A DNA stretch of 49,406 nucleotides from Pseudomonadota bacterium. Lineage in GTDB: Bacteria > Pseudomonadota > Alphaproteobacteria > Sphingomonadales > Sphingomonadaceae. Shown piece after piece: positions 40,570 through 46,120 of the stretch; position 1 is the first letter of the stretch, and every line of letters begins with the position of its first letter. Below the pieces are notes generated by a model, which searched no databases, was not told where the DNA came from, and worked only from the letters and a program-made list of their open reading frames with translations. A program made the position numbers and the translations under genes. The stretch lies in assembly GCA_023413015.1 (NCBI GenBank), contig JAEZQR010000121.1, positions 1-49,406 on the forward strand, read 5' to 3'.

Positions 40570-41145
40570 TCAGAGTTCCCGCACTACCAATCGCGCAACG
40601 GCGATCCAGGGGACGTCCGGGATGACCTGCTGGCGGGCACCGGGGGTGAGCGGGAGGATCTGGACGCGGACGCCGTCCTTATCGGGTGCGGTGGCAGCGA
40701 GGCGGCCGAAGGCGAAGCGGCCGGCGGGCCGGGGGATGAGGACGTCGCGGTTGATCGCCTGGGCGAAGGCATCGGGAGCGAGGCGTTCGAGCCACAGCTG
40801 GTCGCCGGCGCGATAGTTGCCCTGCGCCACCTCGACCTTGATGCCGACCATCGCGCCCGTCGGCGTCGGCGGGAGCAGCGTCGCGGGCTTCGGCGGGGCG
40901 ATCACGCCATCGGCGCGCAGGATCGCGGCGACCGGTACGTCGGTGCGATCGGGGAGCGTGACCAGCTCCGACGGTTCGACGCCGAGCGCCTTGGCGATGC
41001 GGTTGAGCCAGCCGACCGAGACGGTGCGCATCCCTGTCTCCAGCCGGCCGATCGTCTGCGCCGTGGTCGGCGGATCGCAGCGGTCGGCAACCTGCTGGAG
41101 GGTGAGGCGCTTGGCTTTGCGGACCTCGCGGATGCGGGTGATCAT
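40570..41145 (-). CDS. XRE-family helix-turn-helix regulator
   Basis: A 191-residue regulator. The N-terminal Cro/C1-type HTH (about 4-57) contains IREVRKAKRLTLQQVADRC, TAQTIGRLETGMRTVSVGWLNRIAKALGVEPSELV. The C-terminal part (about 90-190) has a beta-rich character (GAMVGIKVEVAQGNYRAGDQLWLERL, GRFAFGRLAAT) recalling a LexA/S24-like fold, but no Ser-Lys catalytic pair is evident, so it may be a ligand-sensing relic. It is divergent from the DUF6456 gene. A TAACC-N5-GGTTA dyad 12 bp upstream of its start suggests autoregulation. Confidence 0.75.
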   Translation of the reverse strand: MITRIREVRKAKRLTLQQVADRCDPPTTAQTIGRLETGMRTVSVGWLNRIAKALGVEPSELVTLPDRTDVPVAAILRADGVIAPPKPATLLPPTPTGAMVGIKVEVAQGNYRAGDQLWLERLAPDAFAQAINRDVLIPRPAGRFAFGRLAATAPDKDGVRVQILPLTPGARQQVIPDVPWIAVARLVVREL

Positions 41146-41156
41146 GGGTCGTGTCC

Positions 41157-41171
41157 TAACCGATAAGGTTA
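41157..41171. promoter_or_regulatory. Candidate XRE operator (TAACC-GATAA-GGTTA)
   Basis: A 5-5-5 inverted repeat in the 93-bp gap between the divergent XRE and DUF6456 genes, 12 bp from the XRE start codon. Its position suits repression of the regulator's own gene and possibly the neighbour. Confidence 0.4.
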
Positions 41172-41238
41172 AACTGTTTTCCTACACCCCGGCCGATATG
41201 GCAAGCCTGCAATTCGATTGATTCGCAGGAGAGACGGC

Positions 41239-41751
41239 ATGGCGCGAGCGGCACGGAAGCGGCGGGCAGGTGTGGGCGAGCCAGTGGAGGTGAACCGCAT
41301 CCTCGTCAAGACGCGGCGGCTGGTCGAGGGCGAGAGCGTGCGCTGCGTGACGGTGAACCTTGCAGAGAGCCCACTCGGCTGGCTGATGCGGCGGCGGATG
41401 GTGAGCGAGCGGCAGTTCGCGGCGGGCGAGCGGCTGCGCAGCGACTTCATGACGGCGGGCCTGAACCCGAGCGTCACGATGCGGTGGGACCCGTCGGCCG
41501 TACCGGGCCGGAGCGGGCAGGGGGCGGGCGAGGCGCTTGATCCGACGGCTACGCAAATCGCGGCGAAGCGGCGGTTTGAGGAGGCGGTGGCAGCGGCCGG
41601 CCCCGGCTTGTCCGACGTGTTGTGGCGTGTGGTGTGCCGCGGCGAGGGGCTGGAGACGGCGGAGGCGGCGCTCGGCTGGCCGGCGCGCGCGGGCAAGCTG
41701 GTGCTGACGCTGGCGCTGGATCGGGTGGCGGCGTTCTATGCGGTCCGGTGA
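41239..41751 (+). CDS. DUF6456 domain protein
   Basis: A 170-residue basic protein. The central and C-terminal part matches the DUF6456 pattern seen in alphaproteobacteria: VNLAESPLGWLMRRRMVSERQFAAGERLRSDF, then TQIAAKRRFEEAVAAAGPGLSDVLWRVVCRGEGLETAEAALGWPARAGKLVLTLALDRVAAFY. The last stretch looks like a DNA-binding HTH (ETAEAALGWPARAGKLVL). The ATG at 41239 with AGGAGAG upstream is preferred over a TTG at 41218. It is divergent from the XRE regulator, which may control it. The function is unknown; a role as transcription factor or replication-associated protein is inference. Confidence 0.75.
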   Translation: MARAARKRRAGVGEPVEVNRILVKTRRLVEGESVRCVTVNLAESPLGWLMRRRMVSERQFAAGERLRSDFMTAGLNPSVTMRWDPSAVPGRSGQGAGEALDPTATQIAAKRRFEEAVAAAGPGLSDVLWRVVCRGEGLETAEAALGWPARAGKLVLTLALDRVAAFYAVR

Positions 41752-41760
41752 GACGGGCGG

Positions 41761-42192
41761 TCAGGCCGACTCGGTTTTCTGGCCGATGCCGCCGACCGCA
41801 ACGAGCTCGTGAAGCAGGCGGCGGAACGAGGCGACCGCGAGCGGGTCGGGCGGGACCAGGGTCAGGGCGTCGACATAGCGGTGGACGTAGTTGGTGTCGC
41901 CGCAATAGGCCATCGACCAGCCTTCGAACTGACGGCGTGGTCGGATCTGTCGATCGACGACGCGAACGTCCTGGTGTCGGGGATCGCGCGCGATGCGGCG
42001 GTAATGTTCCAGCACCACCTCGGGCTCGCCTTCGAGCAGCTGCGCGAAACGCTGCTTCGACCGGAGGAGCGTGCCGGTGATGCCGAGTTCCGCATTGCGC
42101 CGCCGCGCGACCGCAAGGATATTCGCGGTCTCGCGCTGCGCCTCGCTCTCACTGAAGCGATGATGGCTGACGTAGATCAGGTTCAGGAACAT
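41761..42192 (-). CDS. BLUF-domain blue-light sensor
   Basis: A 143-residue protein whose first 95 residues form a complete BLUF (flavin-binding blue-light) domain. The photochemical residues are all present: Tyr7 (LIYVS), Asn33 (RRNAELGITG), Gln51 (FAQLLEG), Trp92 and Met94 (FEGWSMAY). After the domain comes a tail of about 45 residues (NYVHRYVDALTLVPPDPLAVASFRRLLHEL) that is probably helical, as in short BLUF proteins acting by protein contact. No enzymatic output domain is fused. The start is uncertain: 42192 begins the domain but has no Shine-Dalgarno; a GTG at 42237 would add 15 residues. It lies downstream of the retropepsin gene on the same strand. Confidence 0.85.
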   Translation of the reverse strand: MFLNLIYVSHHRFSESEAQRETANILAVARRRNAELGITGTLLRSKQRFAQLLEGEPEVVLEHYRRIARDPRHQDVRVVDRQIRPRRQFEGWSMAYCGDTNYVHRYVDALTLVPPDPLAVASFRRLLHELVAVGGIGQKTESA

Positions 42193-42295
42193 CGGTCGCG
42201 CAACGCCGATGCGACAGGCTCGGCTCCTTCCTTTCACAACCGAGTATCGCGCAGCACGGGCCTGCTGCGAAATGTCGTATTCCTACGGACGGCCG

Positions 42296-43153
42296 TCAGC
42301 GGCGCGGGGACAGCCAGATCGCGTGCTGTGCATAGTCGGTGGTGATGTGGAAGCGGCGCAGGATGGAGACGCCGACGTTGACGTCACCGGCATTGGCGTT
42401 GTCGTCGATCGTCGCCGGCACGTCGTGGAAGGTGACGCCCGCAACCGTGAGCGTGCGCAGCGTCGTGGTATCGCGCTCGACCGCGCCGCCGATGCCGCCG
42501 CCCGACTTGCGGCCGGTGAGCCGTTCGGGCGCATCGAGCCCGAGCTTCCGCGCATAGGTGCGACTGACGCTCACCTCCGACCCGTTGCCGAGATCGAACT
42601 CGGCCCACGCCGGTTCGCCTTCGACCGCAACCGGCATCGTCTCGATGCCATGAGCGGTCTGCAACGGCAGCTGCACGCCGGGCGGCGTCACGGCGCGGTC
42701 GACGGCGCGCAGAACCCCGCCTTCGATGTCGATGAACAGCCGGGCGGCGTCGAACAGGTCGCGCCCGACGATGAAGGGCAGCGGCCGACCGATCAGCCGC
42801 CGGCCCACGTCGGCGAGGTCGATCACCGCGACGCTGCGGTCGATGAGCCGCACGCCGGCCGCCTCGATCGCCACGCCTTCGACAATCGCAGCTTGGGTGG
42901 TGCCGGCACCCGAGCCGCGCGCGGTGACCGACTGGCCGCCCGCGAGGCCGAGCATATCGGCTGCCGCGCGGTCGGCGAGGCTCATCTCGGCGCCCGAGTC
43001 GAGCAGCGCCTCGACCGGGTGACCGTTGACCAAGGCATCGACGAACAGGCGGTTGCCAATTACGCGCAGGGGGTGAGCGGTCGGGCTGGTGCGGGTGCAG
43101 GCAGCGAGCGGGGCAGCGACGAGCGCGGCGACGAGGGTGCGGCGGGTAAGCAT
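42296..43153 (-). CDS. Retropepsin-like aspartyl protease lipoprotein
   Basis: A 285-residue protein with a lipoprotein signal (MLTRRTLVAALVAAPLAAC, Cys19). It has two retropepsin-like halves. The first has the active-site LLDSGAEMS (Asp52). The second has a weaker EFDLGNGSEVSVS (Asp187). Other strands are FIVGRDLFDAARLFIDIE and VGVSILRRFHITTDYAQHAIWL. Both halves together would make an intramolecular pepsin-like dimer in the periplasm; whether the DLG half is active is uncertain. The gene follows the M56 gene by 45 bp, and an 11-bp inverted repeat covers its start codon (43150-43182). It is probably part of the BlaI-type operon. Confidence 0.75.
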   Translation of the reverse strand: MLTRRTLVAALVAAPLAACTRTSPTAHPLRVIGNRLFVDALVNGHPVEALLDSGAEMSLADRAAADMLGLAGGQSVTARGSGAGTTQAAIVEGVAIEAAGVRLIDRSVAVIDLADVGRRLIGRPLPFIVGRDLFDAARLFIDIEGGVLRAVDRAVTPPGVQLPLQTAHGIETMPVAVEGEPAWAEFDLGNGSEVSVSRTYARKLGLDAPERLTGRKSGGGIGGAVERDTTTLRTLTVAGVTFHDVPATIDDNANAGDVNVGVSILRRFHITTDYAQHAIWLSPRR

Positions 43154-43182
43154 AAGCACAGCCCTAGAGGTTGTGCTTATGC
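43150..43182 (-). promoter_or_regulatory. Perfect hairpin covering the start codon of the aspartyl protease gene
   Basis: GCATAAGCACA (43150-43160) and its exact reverse complement TGTGCTTATGC (43172-43182) flank an 11-nt loop. In the mRNA the AUG (43153-43151) lies in the 3' arm and the AGGG ribosome site in the loop. No T-run follows, which argues against a terminator. Confidence 0.55.
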
Positions 43183-43198
43183 CGGTCCATTATGGCGG

Positions 43199-44911
43199 TC
43201 AGTTCCCGACGCGCTGGATGGTGCCGCCCTTGTTCGTTGCGGAGGCGACGTCGTGTGGGTTGCCCCAGTAGAGGATCGAGCCGCCGCCGCTGACGTTGGC
43301 CGCCAGCTCGTTGCGCACGCGGGTCTTGATGGTGCCGCCGTTCTTGACGGCTGCCGCGACTTCGGCGGCTTCGATCGCCTGAACATCGATCGAGCCGCCG
43401 TTCGAGATCGCTGTCGCCAAGTCCCGCACCGGTGGGAAGGTGCCACGCGCCGTGACCGAGCCGCCATCCCGGATCGCGATGGCCTCGAGCCTTGGCATGA
43501 CGACCTCGACCATCCCATTGCCACCGACGGCGACGTTGTCGTCAGTGACGGCGATTCTGGGGTTGCCGCTAATCGTGCGTACCGAGCGGTTCGGGCCGTA
43601 GCGGACGATCACCTCGCCGCCTCCCTGCAGGCTGATCGCGCTGAACGACGGCAGCGATGCCGGATCGCCCAGCGACGCTGCGGCGCTGGCGGCTGCAGAG
43701 GCAACAAGCGGTGCCGACGCCATCGCGGCATCGACCGCCGTTCTGGCTTCGTCGAGCGCATCGGTGATTTCATCGGGAGCGCCGGTGCGGTGGGCTGTCA
43801 TGACTCTAGGAGGAGCCACAGGAGCGGCATTGCCGGTGGCGGCAGAGAAGTGGAGGCTGACGCCCTCGGTCGTGGCGCTGCCGCCGACACTGAGCGAGAG
43901 CGCGGCGAGCGGCGTCGTGATCATGAGCGCAGCCACGGCGCAGGCGGTCGTCCAGGCAGCACGCGGCGGCGCGCGGCGCAGGCCGGCGTCGAGCACGCGT
44001 TCGACTCGGCGCAGCAGCGAGCCCTTGCCCGGTGCGACGCCGTTGGCGGCGAGCAGAAGCGCACCGCTTTCGTGGCGGGCGACGCCGACCAGCAACTCGG
44101 CATAATCGATGTCGGGCACGTCGCTTGCGAGCACCGAGTCGTCAGCGGCTTCCTCGCGGAGCTGGTGGCACTGGCGGGCGAGGAGCCAAGCGAGCGGGTT
44201 GAACCAGAAGATCGCGGTCGTGATGCGCGCGAGCAGGAGCTTCGCCCAATCGAAGCGCGCGACGTGCGCCAACTCGTGCGCGATGATCGCCTCGGCCTGA
44301 TCGTGCGAGCCGACCGCCGCATCGTTCAGCAGGATGACCGGCCGCAGCACGCCCCAGCTGACGGGCGAGGCGATGTCGTCGCTGACGAGGAGCGCGGTGC
44401 CATGCTTGAAGCCCATGCGCTGCTGCGCGCGGGCGAGTGCGGTGAGCCACGACTGCTCGACGAGCACGTTCGCGCGGCCGCGTAGTGCGAAGAGGCGCAG
44501 GATCGCGAGGAGGGTGATGCCCAGGAGGAGCGCCGCCGGGATCGCGTAGGCGAGCACCGCCGGTTCCTGAGAGAAGAGACCCGCATCAATGACGCTGTCG
44601 GCAGGCGGGTCTGGTGTCGCCGGTGTGGCCGGCGATGCATTGCCCGGCTCCGGTGGCAGCGGTGCTTCCAATGGGGCCGGTACGGGCGCGGTGGTGGCGA
44701 GGATGCTGGTGACCGGTGCCGGCGCCTCGACCTGCCAGCGCGGCGCCGCCCAGATGACGAGCGGCAGCAGCAGCGTGGCGGCGAGGCCGGCGTGCGCGAT
44801 CCACGAGCGTTCGGCGGCCGAGCGGTGACGGAGCAGCGCGAGCGCCGCCAGCGTGAGGCCGAGCGTCAGGCTCGACTTCCAGGCGATTTCGAGGAGGAAC
44901 GGGAGTGTCAT
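43199..44911 (-). CDS. M56 (BlaR1-type) zinc metallopeptidase fused to a C-terminal DUF2807-like domain
   Basis: A 570-residue inner-membrane protein. It has membrane segments at about 14-27, 40-55, 120-141 and 321-341. The cytosolic zinc site is HELAH (212-216) with a downstream acidic ligand in REEAADD (about 252-258), so the BlaR1-type protease is intact. Instead of a penicillin-binding sensor, the region after the last membrane segment has an Ala-rich linker and then a glycine-repeat domain (about 420-570): LPSFSAISLQGGGEVIVRYG, EAIAIRDGGSV, SNGGSIDV, VKNGGTI, VSGGGSILYWG. This domain is paralogous to the secreted protein at 45311-45955. The ATG overlaps blaI by 4 bp. Confidence 0.85.
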   Translation of the reverse strand: MTLPFLLEIAWKSSLTLGLTLAALALLRHRSAAERSWIAHAGLAATLLLPLVIWAAPRWQVEAPAPVTSILATTAPVPAPLEAPLPPEPGNASPATPATPDPPADSVIDAGLFSQEPAVLAYAIPAALLLGITLLAILRLFALRGRANVLVEQSWLTALARAQQRMGFKHGTALLVSDDIASPVSWGVLRPVILLNDAAVGSHDQAEAIIAHELAHVARFDWAKLLLARITTAIFWFNPLAWLLARQCHQLREEAADDSVLASDVPDIDYAELLVGVARHESGALLLAANGVAPGKGSLLRRVERVLDAGLRRAPPRAAWTTACAVAALMITTPLAALSLSVGGSATTEGVSLHFSAATGNAAPVAPPRVMTAHRTGAPDEITDALDEARTAVDAAMASAPLVASAAASAAASLGDPASLPSFSAISLQGGGEVIVRYGPNRSVRTISGNPRIAVTDDNVAVGGNGMVEVVMPRLEAIAIRDGGSVTARGTFPPVRDLATAISNGGSIDVQAIEAAEVAAAVKNGGTIKTRVRNELAANVSGGGSILYWGNPHDVASATNKGGTIQRVGN

Positions 44912-45288
44912 TGGCCACGTCCTTTCCGTGCCTCGGCGATCATATGTTCGAGCTCGTCGAGTTCCTCGTCCTTGAGCTTGCCGCTCATGCCGAGAAGCGC
45001 GCTCGCCGCGCCGGCGGCCGAACCATTGAAGAAGGTACGGACGAGCTGACTCAGGGCCGACTGCTTCGCCTTGGACTCCGGCACCGCCGGTTCGAAGACG
45101 AAGCCCTTGTCGGAAGGTATGCGGCGCACATAGCCCTTGGCTTCGAGCCGAGTGAGCATCGCGCGAACCGCCGATGCGCTGAGCTGGTCGGGGAGGCTTT
45201 CGCAGACCTCCGCGACCGTTTTCGCGCCATGGGCGTAGAGAAGGTCGACGATCTGCCGCTCGCGCGGCGGTAGCTTCTCAAGCATCAT
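44908..45288 (-). CDS. BlaI/MecI/CopY family repressor
   Basis: A 126-residue winged-helix repressor. Visible family blocks are PPRERQIVDLLYAHGAKTVAEVCESLP, SAVRAMLTRLEAKGYVRRI and the C-terminal dimerisation region starting at LVRTFFNGSAAGAASALLG. In BlaI relatives this FF-(N/D)-GS region contains the bond cut by the M56 partner to relieve repression. The start at 45288 (GGAGAAGAA just upstream) is preferred over a longer open frame. It is coupled to the M56 gene by ATGA. A CTAC-N4-GTAG dyad lies 10 bp upstream of its start, and two more lie before the DUF2807 gene and the divergent TBDR, so it probably regulates the whole unit. Confidence 0.88.
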   Translation of the reverse strand: MMLEKLPPRERQIVDLLYAHGAKTVAEVCESLPDQLSASAVRAMLTRLEAKGYVRRIPSDKGFVFEPAVPESKAKQSALSQLVRTFFNGSAAGAASALLGMSGKLKDEELDELEHMIAEARKGRGQ

Positions 45289-45297
45289 TTCTTCTCC

Positions 45298-45311
45298 GCT
45301 ACTTTTGTAGC
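45298..45311. promoter_or_regulatory. BlaI-type operator before blaI
   Basis: GCTAC-TTTT-GTAGC, a 5-4-5 dyad of the CTACA/TGTAG kind bound by BlaI/MecI proteins. It lies between the secreted DUF2807 gene (its stop touches the site) and the repressor start codon. Confidence 0.6.
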
Positions 45312-45955
45312 TAAACACGGATCGCGTCGATAGGCAAGCAGCGGCTGGCGACTGTTTCGCGGGCGTCCAAGCGCAACCAGCTCGAAGTGGTGCGCGCCCG
45401 ATCGACGTGGCCACCACCGCGGATCGACGTCGCGATGGACGGATCGCCAAGATAGGTGATGGTGCCGCCACCATTGACCGAGGCCGCGAGACTCGAGCTG
45501 GCCTTGGTACGGATCGTGCCGCCGCCCTGGACCGACGCAGCTACGCGTTGCGTATCGACCATCTCCGTGTCGATGGCGCCGCCGCCCTGGACCGACAGCG
45601 CAAGCGCCTTGCGCCCGGGGAAGCGTCCTTCCGCCTCGACCGTGCCGCCGCCCCGGACGGCAATGGCTTCGATATCCGGCGAGACCACCTCGAGCACCAG
45701 CCGGTAGCCGGCCGGGCATCGATCTTCGCAGGCGTCGATCTTGAGGCTCTGGCGGTCAACCGAGAGGCGGGTAATATCCGAATCGCCCTGCACGATCGTC
45801 ACCTTCTGCTGGCTGCCGTGACGGAGGATGACCCGGCCGCCGCCCTGAAGCGAGATGCCCTCGAAACGCGGGAGCGATACGACCGTCTCGGCGGCTGCGG
45901 GGACGGAGAAGCAAATGCCTGTCACGGCGATGGCGATCAATGACTTGAGCTTCAT
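45311..45955 (-). CDS. Secreted DUF2807-like glycine-repeat (beta-helix) protein
   Basis: A 214-residue protein with a signal peptide (MKLKSLIAIAVTGICFSVPAAA). The mature part repeats a strand-plus-GGG unit: GGG at 38-40, 102-104, 124-126, 144-146, 162-164 and 180-182, each preceded by S/A-(V/L/I)-(Q/R/N). Spacing in the second half is 18-22 residues, as in a right-handed parallel beta-helix (DUF2807, 'GIN'/adhesin-head-like). CEDRC (76-80) may form a small disulfide loop. The ATG at 45955 has GGAAAGGATCAGG upstream. The sequence is paralogous to the C-terminus of the M56 sensor. It is the first gene of the probable operon DUF2807-blaI-M56-protease. Confidence 0.82.
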   Translation of the reverse strand: MKLKSLIAIAVTGICFSVPAAAETVVSLPRFEGISLQGGGRVILRHGSQQKVTIVQGDSDITRLSVDRQSLKIDACEDRCPAGYRLVLEVVSPDIEAIAVRGGGTVEAEGRFPGRKALALSVQGGGAIDTEMVDTQRVAASVQGGGTIRTKASSSLAASVNGGGTITYLGDPSIATSIRGGGHVDRARTTSSWLRLDARETVASRCLPIDAIRV

Positions 45956-46040
45956 GACCTGATCCTTTCCTTTCGCAGAAGGAAGCCGACCGTCGGTCGA
46001 ACATGGCTTGCCGGAACGGCGCCGACATATTCCTCTTGCA

Positions 46041-46052
46041 CTACATTTGTAG
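46041..46052. promoter_or_regulatory. BlaI-type operator 1 of the divergent region
   Basis: CTACA-TT-TGTAG, a perfect 12-bp palindrome with the TACA/TGTA core typical of BlaI and MecI operators. It overlaps the -10 of the minus-strand promoter. Confidence 0.6.
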
Positions 46053-46054
46053 CG

Positions 46055-46070
46055 CGCTACAATCGTAGCG
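46055..46070. promoter_or_regulatory. BlaI-type operator 2 of the divergent region
   Basis: CGCTAC-AATC-GTAGCG, a perfect 6-4-6 dyad. Its centre is 16 bp from that of operator 1. It overlaps the -10 of the plus-strand promoter. Confidence 0.6.
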
Positions 46071-46120
46071 TCAATGGCAAGAACGACATGCCCTGAGCTT
46101 GTCGCAAGCTGGAGGATCGA

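Larger units (their letters stand above)
46036..46074. promoter_or_regulatory. Overlapping divergent promoters
   Basis: Plus strand (to the TBDR at 46121): TTGCAC (46036-46041), 16-bp spacer, TACAAT (46058-46063). Minus strand (to the DUF2807 gene): TTGACG (46074-46069), 17-bp spacer, TACAAA (46051-46046). The two promoters face each other across the same DNA and both are covered by the BlaI-type dyads. Confidence 0.5.

Noticed and set aside
42209..44485. 758-codon plus-strand open frame over the protease and M56 genes
   Set aside because: A shadow of the minus-strand genes; the opposite strand has zinc HELAH and DSGA motifs and coupled starts.
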